NCBI RefSeq assembly: GCF_013004595.1
Contig: NZ_JABEMC010000001.1
Span: forward strand, 558,001 to 622,000
DNA length: 64,000 bases
Direction: 5' to 3'
Source of the DNA: Brevibacterium luteolum
GTDB taxonomy: Bacteria; Actinomycetota; Actinomycetes; Actinomycetales; Brevibacteriaceae
Below, in pieces: positions 32,961 to 41,298 of the stretch; the first letter of the stretch is position 1; each line of letters begins with the position of its first letter. Position numbers and translations under genes: made by a program. The notes under the pieces are model-generated. The model saw nothing but the letters and a program-made list of their open reading frames with translations. It did no database searches and was not told the DNA's origin.

Positions 32961-34280
32961 ATGCTCGAGGTCGACGGCGGCACACCGCTGAGCGGCACCG
33001 TCCGCGTCCGAGGTGCGAAGAACCTCGTGTCGAAGGCGATGGTCGCATCACTGCTGGGATCCAGCCCGTCTGTGCTGCGCGGGGTCCCGCGCATCCGCGA
33101 CGTCGAGGTCGTCACCGGCCTGCTCGAAGTCCACGGCGTGCGCGTCGAATCCCAGCCCGACGGCGACTCGCCCGACGGCCAGCTCGTCATGGACCCCTCG
33201 AACGTCGAACAGGGCTCCATCGTCGACATCGACGCCCACGCTGGCGCCTCGCGCATCCCGATCCTCTTCTGCGGACCGCTGCTGCACCGCCTCGGCAAAG
33301 CCTTCATCCCCGACCTCGGCGGCTGCCGCATCGGCGATCGGCCGATCGACTTCCACCTCGACGTGCTGCGCCAGTTCGGGGCCACCGTCGACAAGACCCC
33401 CGGCGGCATCCAGCTCGAAGCCCGCCAGCGGCTGCAGGGCACCCAAGTCGAGCTGCCCTACCCCTCGGTCGGAGCGACCGAGCAGGTGCTGCTCACCGCC
33501 GTCACAGCAGAAGGCGTCACCGAGTTGAAGAACGCCGCGATCGAACCCGAGATCATGGACCTGGTCGCGATTCTGCAGAAGATGGGCGCGATCATCTCCG
33601 TCGACACCGACCGCTGCTTCCGCATCCTCGGCGTCGACGAGCTCACCGGCTACACCCACCGGGCGCTGCCTGACCGCATCGAGGCCGCCTCGTGGGCGTC
33701 TGCGGCCTTGGCTACCGGCGGTGAGGTGTTCGTCGAAGGCGCCCACCAGCCGGACATGATCACTTTCCTCAACGTCTTCCGCCAGATCGGCGGCACCTTC
33801 GACGTCACCGAGACCGGCATCCGGTTCTCCCACCCGGGAGGCGATCTGTCCTCCCTGCCGCTGGAGACCGACGTGCACCCGGGCTTCATGACCGACTGGC
33901 AGCAGCCGCTCGTCGTCGCCCTGACGCAGGCGACCGGACTGTCGATCATCCATGAGACTGTGTACGAGAACCGCTTCGGCTTCACCGACGCGATCAACCG
34001 GATGGGCGGGACGATCCAGCTCTACCGCGAATGCCTCGGCGGGACCCCGTGCCGGTTCGGGCGCAAGAACTTCAAGCACTCGGCCGTCATCTCCGGGCCC
34101 ACGAAGCTGCGGGGTGCCGACATCGAGGTCCCCGATCTGCGCGGCGGGTTCTCCCACCTCATCGCCGCCCTCGCCGCCGAAGGCACCTCCCGGGTCTCGG
34201 GCATCGGCATCATCAACCGCGGCTACGAGGACTTCCTCGACAAGCTCGCCGCCCTCGGCGCGAAGGTGCAGATGGCATGA
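32961..34280 (+). CDS. murA: UDP-N-acetylglucosamine 1-carboxyvinyltransferase (MurA family)
   Basis: 439-residue enolpyruvyl transferase making the first committed peptidoglycan precursor. RGAKN (K20, N21) binds UDP-GlcNAc. LGGCRIGDRPIDFHL places a cysteine (about residue 122) at the site of E. coli Cys115, the residue alkylated by fosfomycin; mycobacteria have aspartate there. The ATG follows AAGGAGG. It overlaps plsC as ATGA. A second murA copy elsewhere cannot be excluded, since this position between leuD and plsC/gpsA is separate from the usual atp-operon locus. Confidence 0.93.
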   Translation: MLEVDGGTPLSGTVRVRGAKNLVSKAMVASLLGSSPSVLRGVPRIRDVEVVTGLLEVHGVRVESQPDGDSPDGQLVMDPSNVEQGSIVDIDAHAGASRIPILFCGPLLHRLGKAFIPDLGGCRIGDRPIDFHLDVLRQFGATVDKTPGGIQLEARQRLQGTQVELPYPSVGATEQVLLTAVTAEGVTELKNAAIEPEIMDLVAILQKMGAIISVDTDRCFRILGVDELTGYTHRALPDRIEAASWASAALATGGEVFVEGAHQPDMITFLNVFRQIGGTFDVTETGIRFSHPGGDLSSLPLETDVHPGFMTDWQQPLVVALTQATGLSIIHETVYENRFGFTDAINRMGGTIQLYRECLGGTPCRFGRKNFKHSAVISGPTKLRGADIEVPDLRGGFSHLIAALAAEGTSRVSGIGIINRGYEDFLDKLAALGAKVQMA

Positions 34281-35128
34281 AGCACAACGATAGCCACGCC
34301 CACCCCGATGACGTGCCGGCCGAAGCCCTGCACGCCACCCCTGAGGGCACCGTCGACGTCACCGGCACCCCGCCGAAGTACCACGTCGACTTCGATGAGA
34401 AGAGCCTGAAGAAGCAGAAGTTCACCGCCAGCTTCGTCGCCCCGACCGCCGGGGCGCTGTTCCGCCTCTTCGGCCGCTACCAGGTGCTCGGCGAAGAGCA
34501 CATCCCGCCCTCAGGCCAGCCGGCGATCTTCGTCGCCTACCACGCCAGCTACCTCGACCCGATCCTCATCGGGCTGACCCTGTGGTACCGCGGCCGGCTG
34601 CCGCACTACCTGGCCAAGTCGCCGCTGTTCACCGGCGTGCTCGGCGCCGGTCTCAAGGCGATCGGCCAGATCCCGGTGCTGCGCGACTCCGTGCACGCCG
34701 GCGGCAGCCTCGTCTACGCCAAGGCCGCCCTCGAAGGCGGGCAATCGATCGTCATCTACCCGCAGGGCACCCTGACGAAGGACCCCGACCTGTGGCCGCA
34801 GGCCTCGAAGTCCGGTGCCGCCCGCCTGGCCCTGTCGACCGGCGCCCCGCTCATCCCGATCGCCCACTGGGGCCTGGACAAGTCGATGCCGGTCGGCGCG
34901 AAGATCCCCAAGCCGCGCCCTCAGGACACGCTGCGCATCGCCTTCGGCCCGGCGATCGACTACAGCGACCTCGACGGGCTGACCACCGCCAATGCCCGCA
35001 CCCTGACCAACCGCGTCACCAGCCACATCGCAGCCGAGCTCGCCGCGCTGCGCGGAGAAGAGATGCCTGAGCGCTTCCGCGCCGACTACCGCCCGGCTGC
35101 TGGGCACACAGAAGGAGACACCGCATGA
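34277..35128 (+). CDS. 1-acyl-sn-glycerol-3-phosphate acyltransferase (PlsC family)
   Basis: 283-residue membrane-associated acyltransferase. The catalytic HX4D motif is YHASYLDP (residues about 90-97) and the phosphate-binding block is IVIYPQGTLTKDP (about 157-169), in which Q replaces the usual E of EGT. The N-terminal 50 residues are polar and probably cytosolic. The ATG overlaps the murA stop, and its own stop overlaps gpsA as ATGA, so murA-plsC-gpsA is one coupled unit linking cell-wall and phospholipid precursor synthesis. Confidence 0.9.
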   Translation: MKHNDSHAHPDDVPAEALHATPEGTVDVTGTPPKYHVDFDEKSLKKQKFTASFVAPTAGALFRLFGRYQVLGEEHIPPSGQPAIFVAYHASYLDPILIGLTLWYRGRLPHYLAKSPLFTGVLGAGLKAIGQIPVLRDSVHAGGSLVYAKAALEGGQSIVIYPQGTLTKDPDLWPQASKSGAARLALSTGAPLIPIAHWGLDKSMPVGAKIPKPRPQDTLRIAFGPAIDYSDLDGLTTANARTLTNRVTSHIAAELAALRGEEMPERFRADYRPAAGHTEGDTA

Positions 35129-36165
35129 CGATCGCCGTACTCGGAGCCGGATCCTGGGGGACGACGTTCGCCAAGGTCATCGCCGACGCCGGCCACGACG
35201 TGCTGCTGTGGGCCCGCCGCGCCGAAGCCGCAGACGAGATCAACACCTCCCACACCAACAGCCGCTACCTGCCCGGCATCGAGCTGCCGGCAGCGATCTG
35301 CGCGAGCTCCGATATCGCTGACGTGCTCGCCGCCGCCGAGGTGGTGGTCCTGGCGGTGCCCGCGCAGTCCCTGCGGGAGAACCTCACCGAATGGGCCCCG
35401 CTGCTGCGCGAGGACGCGGTGCTCGTCAGCCTCATGAAGGGCATCGAGGTCACCACCGGCAAGCGGATGAGCGAAGTCATCGCCGAGGTCACCGGTGCCG
35501 GTCCCGAGCGCATCGCGATCGTCTCCGGGCCCAACCTGGCTAAAGAGATCGCCGTCGGCCAGCCGACCGCCACCGTCATCGCGTGCGCCGATGAGGCTGT
35601 CGCCGACCGCATCGCCGAACTGACCGCCAACGCCTACTTCCGCCCCTACACCAACGACGACGTCGTCGGCGTCGAACTCGGCGGAGCGATCAAGAACGTC
35701 ATCGCCTTAGCCGTCGGCATCACCGACGGGCAGGGGATGGGCGACAACTCGAAGGCCTCGATCATCACCCGCGGCCTGGCCGAGACCACCCGGCTGGCCC
35801 TGGCGATGGGCGCTGATGCCCACACTCTGGCTGGTCTCGCCGGCCTCGGCGACCTCGTCGCCACATGTGCCTCACCGCTGTCGCGCAACCGGTCCTTCGG
35901 CCGGCTGCTCGGCGAGGGCCTGACCCTGGAAGAAGCCACCACCCGCACCGCCCAGACCGCCGAGGGCGTCAAGAGTGCTGCCGCCGTTCTCGAACTCGGC
36001 CGCTCCCACGGCGTCGAACTGCCGATCACCCAGGGTGTGACCGCCGTGCTCACCGGCCGGCTGCATGTTGACGAACTGGGCGGTTTGCTGTTGTCTCGAA
36101 AGCGTAAGACCGAAAGCCCGATGAAGTACGACCAGACCCCGGGCCAGAGCCCGGCCGGCGGCTGA
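35125..36165 (+). CDS. gpsA: Glycerol-3-phosphate dehydrogenase [NAD(P)+]
   Basis: 346-residue enzyme producing sn-glycerol-3-phosphate for phospholipids, directly feeding the acyltransferase encoded upstream. NAD(P) motif VLGAGSWGTTFA (residues about 5-16), substrate motifs SLMKGIE (about 110-116), SGPNLAKEIA (about 133-142), and the catalytic lysine in LGGAIKNVIALAVGI (about 188-202). The C terminus carries an extra polar tail (KTESPMKYDQTPGQSPAGG). Confidence 0.96.
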   Translation: MTIAVLGAGSWGTTFAKVIADAGHDVLLWARRAEAADEINTSHTNSRYLPGIELPAAICASSDIADVLAAAEVVVLAVPAQSLRENLTEWAPLLREDAVLVSLMKGIEVTTGKRMSEVIAEVTGAGPERIAIVSGPNLAKEIAVGQPTATVIACADEAVADRIAELTANAYFRPYTNDDVVGVELGGAIKNVIALAVGITDGQGMGDNSKASIITRGLAETTRLALAMGADAHTLAGLAGLGDLVATCASPLSRNRSFGRLLGEGLTLEEATTRTAQTAEGVKSAAAVLELGRSHGVELPITQGVTAVLTGRLHVDELGGLLLSRKRKTESPMKYDQTPGQSPAGG

Positions 36166-36211
36166 GAGCCCTCAGCCGCCACCCGTCACCGCCACCGGCT
36201 CAGGAGGAAAC

Positions 36212-36751
36212 ATGATCGAGCACCAGAACTCACCCTTCGCCAAGCTCAACGAGGTCCCGCGCTTCGAGGTCACCAGCACCGACATCACCGAAGGAGCCGA
36301 ACTCGACGCCGCCCAGCGCTCCGGTGCGATGGGCATCGACGGCGGCAAGGACATCTCCCCGCAGCTGTCCTGGTCTGGCTTCCCGGCCGAGACGAAGGCC
36401 TTCGCCGTCACCTGCTTCGACCCCGACGCCCCGACCGGCTCCGGCTTCTGGCACTGGGTGCTCACCGACCTGCCCGCCGATGTCACCGAGCTGCCGGCAG
36501 ACGCCGGCAACCCGGACGCAGGCCTACTGCCCGAGGGCGCTGTCATGATGCGCAACGACGCCGGTGAGCCGCGCTTCGTCGGCGCTGCCCCGCCGGAAGG
36601 CCACGGGCCGCACCGCTACTTCTTCATCGTCCACGCCCTGTCCGAACCGCTGGAGCTCGACGCCTCGGCCAGCCCGGCCTTCGTCGGCTTCAACATGTTC
36701 TTCAAGTCGATCGGCCGCGGCTGGATCGAGACCACCTTCGAAGTCAAGTGA
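36212..36751 (+). CDS. YbhB/YbcL family Raf-kinase-inhibitor-like protein (PEBP)
   Basis: 179-residue protein of the phosphatidylethanolamine-binding fold. Family motifs are DISPQLSWSGFPAETKAFAV (residues about 47-66), CFDPDAPTGSGFWHWVLTDLP (about 69-89) and GPHRYFFIVHAL (about 131-142). The cellular role of bacterial members is unclear. ATG follows AGGAGGAAAC. It is 27 bp before ddl and 46 bp after gpsA. Confidence 0.9.
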   Translation: MIEHQNSPFAKLNEVPRFEVTSTDITEGAELDAAQRSGAMGIDGGKDISPQLSWSGFPAETKAFAVTCFDPDAPTGSGFWHWVLTDLPADVTELPADAGNPDAGLLPEGAVMMRNDAGEPRFVGAAPPEGHGPHRYFFIVHALSEPLELDASASPAFVGFNMFFKSIGRGWIETTFEVK

Positions 36752-36778
36752 CCAACCCCGCTAGGAACAACTGATCCC

Positions 36779-37933
36779 ATGACACCAGCCTCCTCGTCCT
36801 CCACTGCCGGCGACACCCGTCCTGTCGTCGCCGTCCTGTTCGGCGGCCGCTCTTCAGAGCACGCCGTGTCGTGTGTCTCGGCAGCCAATGTGCTCGCCGC
36901 GATCGACCGGGACGCCTACCGGGTCATCCCGATCGGCATCACCCGGCAGGGCACGTGGCGGATCGTCGAGGACTGGGAGAAGTTCACCTTCGACCCCGAG
37001 GCGATGCCCGAGGTGACCGATAACGGCACCTCGGTCATCCCCTCGATCTCCGAACACCGCGAACCGCTGCTGCACCGGGAAGCCGACGGCACCCTGAGCG
37101 AGCTCGACGTCGTCGACGTCTACTTCCCGGTGCTGCACGGCCGCTACGGTGAGGACGGCACCATCCAGGGGATCTTCGAACTGTCGAACACCCCGTTCGT
37201 CGGCGCCGGCGTGCTCGCTTCGGCGGTGAGCATGGACAAGCACTTCATGAAGGCCGTCATGGCCAACTCCGGGATCCCGGCCTGCCCGTTCGTCCTCATC
37301 ACCGAGGTGAAGTACGAACACGCCCCGGAGGTCATGACCGAACGCGTCGAGAAGCTCGGCTTCCCGGCCTTCGTCAAGCCCTGCCGCGCCGGCTCCTCGA
37401 TCGGAGTGTCGAAGATCAACAGTGTCTCCGAACTCGATGTAGCGCTCAAAGAGGCTTTCGAGCACGACAACAAGGTCATCGTCGAGCCGCTCGTCGACGG
37501 GCGTGAGATCGAATGCTCCGTCCTCGGCTCCGTCTACGACCGCCGGGCGCGGACCTCGGTGCCCTCGGAGATCGTCGTCGGCGGCGACCATGAGTTCTAC
37601 GACTTCGAGGCCAAGTACCTCGACCTCGACTCGGTCAAGCTCATCTGCCCGGCCGATGTCGATGCCGACACCACGGCGAAGATCCAGGATCTCGCCGCCC
37701 GCACCTTCAAAGCCTTCGAATGCACCGGCCTGGCCCGCGTCGACACCTTCGTCACCGCTGACGGCGAGGTGCTCATCAACGAGCTCAATACGCTGCCCGG
37801 CTTCACCCCGAGCTCGGCGTATCCGCAGATGTGGGCGGCTTCGGGGCTGGAGTACAGCGAGCTCATCTCCGAGCTCATCAGCATCGCGATGAGCGATCAT
37901 GCCCGCCAGGCGGCCAACCAGCCCACGAGCTGA
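36779..37933 (+). CDS. ddl: D-alanine-D-alanine ligase
   Basis: 384-residue ATP-grasp enzyme joining two D-alanines for peptidoglycan. VLFGGRSSEHAVSCVSA (residues about 19-35) holds the N-terminal substrate glutamate; PCRAGSSIGVSKI (about 200-212) and INELNTLPGFTPSSAYP (about 332-348) are the ATP and second substrate sites. Length agrees with the longer actinobacterial enzymes. The ATG has only a weak AGGAAC upstream. Order gpsA-ddl-DUF3515-thiL is the same as in M. tuberculosis. Confidence 0.95.
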   Translation: MTPASSSSTAGDTRPVVAVLFGGRSSEHAVSCVSAANVLAAIDRDAYRVIPIGITRQGTWRIVEDWEKFTFDPEAMPEVTDNGTSVIPSISEHREPLLHREADGTLSELDVVDVYFPVLHGRYGEDGTIQGIFELSNTPFVGAGVLASAVSMDKHFMKAVMANSGIPACPFVLITEVKYEHAPEVMTERVEKLGFPAFVKPCRAGSSIGVSKINSVSELDVALKEAFEHDNKVIVEPLVDGREIECSVLGSVYDRRARTSVPSEIVVGGDHEFYDFEAKYLDLDSVKLICPADVDADTTAKIQDLAARTFKAFECTGLARVDTFVTADGEVLINELNTLPGFTPSSAYPQMWAASGLEYSELISELISIAMSDHARQAANQPTS

Positions 37934-37939
37934 GCTGGG

Positions 37940-38470
37940 CTACGGCGCCGCCGTCTCCTCATCAGCCGGTTGCTCAGCACCGGGAGTCTCGACCGGCAGG
38001 CCGTCCTCATCGAGATCCTCGGCAGCCACACAGGAGCGCGTCTGCTCAATCGTCGACACCGACGGGGAGATCTCCGAGAGCACCGTGGCACCGGCGATCT
38101 TGTCCGAAGCGACGAGCACCTCGACAGCCGGTTCACGGCCATAGGAGACGAATCGCCACGACGTGCCGGTCTCCTCAGTCGAGACCCAGTCGACGCCGTT
38201 GACGCTCACACATCGGTCAGTCGAGGGCCCCGGCGGCTCGACGCCGCAGCGCAGCACCGCCACCGACGGGTCGCCCCACGCATCGGTGCCCTGCGAGGTC
38301 GTCTTGCGCGAGTCATGCCCGTCGATTTCATCGGGCATTCGCAGCATGACCGCCGCGCACTCTGGATTGTGGGCGTCGGCAGCAGGCTCAACGGACACGG
38401 CGGCAGCGCAGCCGCTGAGACCCAGACCGACAACGGCACAGGCGGCAACGGCAGAGGGGAGGCGGTTCAT
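37940..38470 (-). CDS. DUF3515 lipoprotein
   Basis: 176-residue secreted lipoprotein of unknown function. The N terminus MNRLPSAVAACAVVGLGLSG is a lipoprotein signal with lipobox LSGC (Cys about residue 21). The mature part has a DUF3515 pattern with paired cysteines (NPECAAVMLRMP ... VAVLRCGVEPPGPS ... DRCVSVNGVDW) and ends in a Glu/Asp/Ala tail. The position between ddl and thiL, leftward, is conserved in M. tuberculosis. The ATG 38470 follows TGGAGGGC; a longer upstream frame is antisense to thiL. Confidence 0.87.
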   Translation of the reverse strand: MNRLPSAVAACAVVGLGLSGCAAAVSVEPAADAHNPECAAVMLRMPDEIDGHDSRKTTSQGTDAWGDPSVAVLRCGVEPPGPSTDRCVSVNGVDWVSTEETGTSWRFVSYGREPAVEVLVASDKIAGATVLSEISPSVSTIEQTRSCVAAEDLDEDGLPVETPGAEQPADEETAAP

Positions 38471-38504
38471 GCCCTCCAGGTTAGTCGGTGTCCGTCGGGC
38501 TTGG

Positions 38505-38510
38505 CATACT
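38505..38510 (+). promoter_or_regulatory. Candidate -10 of thiL (CATACT)
   Basis: CATACT ends six bases before the thiL ATG at 38517, with TTAGTC 18 bases upstream as a weak -35, in the 46-bp gap between divergent genes. It would make a leaderless thiL mRNA. Confidence 0.4.
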
Positions 38511-38516
38511 GACCCC

Positions 38517-39548
38517 ATGACATCACCTGCACCTGAAAATCCGCCGGCCTCACCTGGCACACCGCCGGCCCCACCTGGTGCCACGCTCGGCGACGTCGGT
38601 GAGGACGGCGTGCTCGCCGCGCTGCTCGCTGCCCTCCCTGCCGCCGGACCCGAGGTGCGGGTCGGGCCTGGAGACGACGCTGCGGTCTCGACGCTTAACG
38701 GGGACCTTGTCTCGACGACCGACATGCTCGTCGAGGGCGAGGACTTCCTGCCGGCCTGGACGGACCCCCACCAGCTCGGCATCAAGGCCGCCGCCCAGAA
38801 CCTCGCCGACGTCCACGCAATGGGCGCTGCCCCGCACGGCATGCTGCTGACGATCGGGGCACCAGCGGACACGCCGCTGTCGTTCGTGCGTGAGCTCATG
38901 GCCGGGTTCTCGGAGGAGACCGCCCGCGGGGGAGCGCAGGTGCTCGGCGGGGACCTGTCCGGCGGGCCGGTCGTCATCATCTCCGTCACCGCCCTCGGCA
39001 CGCTGGCCGCCCACCCGCCGGTGCTGCGCAGCGGCGCACAGCCCGGCGATGCGATCGTGCTCGCCGGCACCGTCGGCAGGGCCGCCGCCGGCCTCGACCT
39101 GCTGCTGGCCGACCCGGACTTGGCCGACGCCTCTGACCCGGCGCTGCGCGAGCCCATCGACGTCCAGCGCAGCCCGCGCCCGGACTACGCCGCTGCCGCC
39201 CGGATCGCCGGGGCAGCTCATGCGATGATCGACGTCTCCGACGGACTGGTAGGCGACCTCGGCCGGATCGCAGCCGCCTCCGGCATCACCGCCGACCTCG
39301 ACCCCAGCGCTCTCGACGCACTCGCTGCACCGCTGCAGGCAGCTGCCGACCACCTCGGGACCGGTGCCAGCCCGCGGGACTGGGTGCTACACGGAGGAGA
39401 GGACCACGGATTCCTCGCCACCGTGCCCGCCGACCAGGTTCCGGTAGGCTGGATGCGAATCGGAACATGCCGCGCAGCCAGCGACGACGGCGGCGTGACG
39501 CTGGCCGGGCAGCCGGTGACCGGAGGCTCCTTCCGGCACTTCGGCTGA
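38517..39548 (+). CDS. thiL: Thiamine-monophosphate kinase
   Basis: 343-residue kinase making thiamine diphosphate, the active cofactor, from thiamine monophosphate. Signatures are VGPGDDAAV (residues about 48-56), VSTTDMLVEGEDF (about 63-75), GIKAAAQNLADVHAMGA (about 85-101) and AMIDVSDGLVGDLGRIA (about 236-252). A Pro-rich N-terminal extension (PAPENPPASPGTPPAPPG) of about 22 residues is unusual. The next gene follows after 39 bp. Confidence 0.93.
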   Translation: MTSPAPENPPASPGTPPAPPGATLGDVGEDGVLAALLAALPAAGPEVRVGPGDDAAVSTLNGDLVSTTDMLVEGEDFLPAWTDPHQLGIKAAAQNLADVHAMGAAPHGMLLTIGAPADTPLSFVRELMAGFSEETARGGAQVLGGDLSGGPVVIISVTALGTLAAHPPVLRSGAQPGDAIVLAGTVGRAAAGLDLLLADPDLADASDPALREPIDVQRSPRPDYAAAARIAGAAHAMIDVSDGLVGDLGRIAAASGITADLDPSALDALAAPLQAAADHLGTGASPRDWVLHGGEDHGFLATVPADQVPVGWMRIGTCRAASDDGGVTLAGQPVTGGSFRHFG

Positions 39549-39587
39549 GCGCTGGCATCCGGACACCATGATCGGGGAGGGGAGAGA

Positions 39588-41279
39588 GTGGACGAGCGCG
39601 ACGCGCTGAACATCAACGGCCGGCTGGCCGCCCGCTGGGCCCGCCGGACAGTCGAGCGGCTGCGCCGCGAACGCAACGACATCAACGCCATCAACGTCTT
39701 CCCTGTCGCCGACGGCGACACCGGTTCGAATCTCTACCACACCGTCCGCTCGGCCTACCGCGCCGTCGAGAACCTGCGCGGAGCCGTCACCCTCAGCGAC
39801 GTCATCGGCGCGATGGCCACCGGTGCGCTGCGCGGAGCCCGCGGCAACTCCGGGCTCATCCTGTCAGTCGCCCTGCGCGGGGTCGCCGACGCCCTCGATG
39901 GGGTCACCGACCTCGACGCCCCGACGTTCGCCGGTGCACTCGAACTCGCCGCAGCCCGCGCCCGCACCGCCGTCGCAGCACCGGTCGACGGCACCATGCT
40001 CACCGTGCTCGAGGCGATGGCCGCCGAAGCTCGCAGCCAGGCCGATGCCGGTGCCGACCTCATCGGGCTCATCGCCGCCGTGCGCGAGACCTCCCAGCAG
40101 GCGCTGCTGGAGACCACCGGACAGCTGCCGGCGCTGAGCGAAGCCAACGTCGTCGATGCCGGCTCGTCGGGCATCGTCGAGCTCTTCGACCTGCTCTACC
40201 TCACCGTCACCGGTGAGGACCCCGCCGACCACCCCGCCCTGCACGCAGCCCACCTGACGACCACGACCGGCGGATCCACCGCCTCGGGCACGGACACCGG
40301 TGGTGAGGCCGACGCGGTTGCTGAGGCGTGCCGAGAACCAAGTGCCGGGGCGCTGCTGCACACCGGCGAACAGGGCTTCGAACTCGTCTTCTACGTCGCC
40401 GAGCGCCGCGACCGCACCCGGCGGGTGAAGAAGACCCTCACCGCCGCCGGTGGTGACTCGATCGTCGTGTCCTGGCCGATGATCCACGTCCACGTGCCCA
40501 GCGAGGACGCCGCCCTGGAGACCCTGCGGGCGTGCGCGGACCTCGGGATCGACCGGCTGCGCGTCGAAGACCTCTCCGTCACCGGCGGCCGCACCCTGGC
40601 CACCACCGTCATCGCCGTCTGCTCCGGGGTCGGGATGCTCTTCGCCTGCGCGCTGCAGGACGCCCACGCCGTCAACGCCGACGGGGCAGCAGTCACCGAG
40701 CAGATCGACGAGCTCATCGCCGAAGCCGACACACCCGTCATCGTCGTCCCCGACTCCGCGCACCTGCTCGGCGAGCTGCGCCGTCGCTACGGCCACGGCA
40801 GCGAGGCCACCAGCAGTCTGCACAGCGCCGGCAGCGAGGCACGCCAGCCGGTCTCGATCGTGCGCTCCCGCTCCGCTGCCGCAGTGCTCTCCGCGCTCGC
40901 CGTCTACGACAGCGCAGCCCCAGCCGCAGAAGCGTTCGAGGACATGGCCGAATCCGCCTCCGCCACCCGGGTCGGGGGAGTGGTCCGCGCCGAGCGCAGC
41001 TCAGCCGGCCCGCTCATCTACGACCGCTCCGACCTGCTCACCATCATCGACGGGCGCATCCGCAGCGTCGAACAGAACCCAGCCGACGCGGTCATCGCAT
41101 GCGCCGACCGACTCCTCGGAGCCGGCGGAGAGGTCATGACGATCGTCACCGGCGCACAGCTGCCGGCCAGCGCCACCGACGCGCTGCTGCGCCACGTCGA
41201 GACCCGCCACCCGCTCGTCACCGTCGACATCGTCCACTCCGAGCACCCCGAGGGCTGCGCGGTGCTCGGCGTCGAATAG
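39588..41279 (+). CDS. DAK2-domain protein, FakA/YloV-like kinase
   Basis: 563-residue protein with an N-terminal DAK2 (Dha kinase L-like) domain: NAINVFPVADGDTGSNLYHT (residues about 29-48) binds the nucleotide through Asp ligands, and GARGNSGLILS (about 84-94) follows. The C-terminal half (about 235-563) is the DAK1-like/FakA C domain (YVAERRDRTRRVKKTLTAAG). Staphylococcal FakA phosphorylates fatty acids bound to FakB; whether that applies here is unknown, and no FakB (DegV) gene is in the window. GTG 39588 follows GGGGAGGGGAGAGA. The position before recG matches M. tuberculosis Rv2974c. A decamer repeat copy encodes the TASGTDTGG linker. Confidence 0.87.
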   Translation: MDERDALNINGRLAARWARRTVERLRRERNDINAINVFPVADGDTGSNLYHTVRSAYRAVENLRGAVTLSDVIGAMATGALRGARGNSGLILSVALRGVADALDGVTDLDAPTFAGALELAAARARTAVAAPVDGTMLTVLEAMAAEARSQADAGADLIGLIAAVRETSQQALLETTGQLPALSEANVVDAGSSGIVELFDLLYLTVTGEDPADHPALHAAHLTTTTGGSTASGTDTGGEADAVAEACREPSAGALLHTGEQGFELVFYVAERRDRTRRVKKTLTAAGGDSIVVSWPMIHVHVPSEDAALETLRACADLGIDRLRVEDLSVTGGRTLATTVIAVCSGVGMLFACALQDAHAVNADGAAVTEQIDELIAEADTPVIVVPDSAHLLGELRRRYGHGSEATSSLHSAGSEARQPVSIVRSRSAAAVLSALAVYDSAAPAAEAFEDMAESASATRVGGVVRAERSSAGPLIYDRSDLLTIIDGRIRSVEQNPADAVIACADRLLGAGGEVMTIVTGAQLPASATDALLRHVETRHPLVTVDIVHSEHPEGCAVLGVE

Positions 41280-41298
41280 TCCGCGGAGAGCCGAGAAG

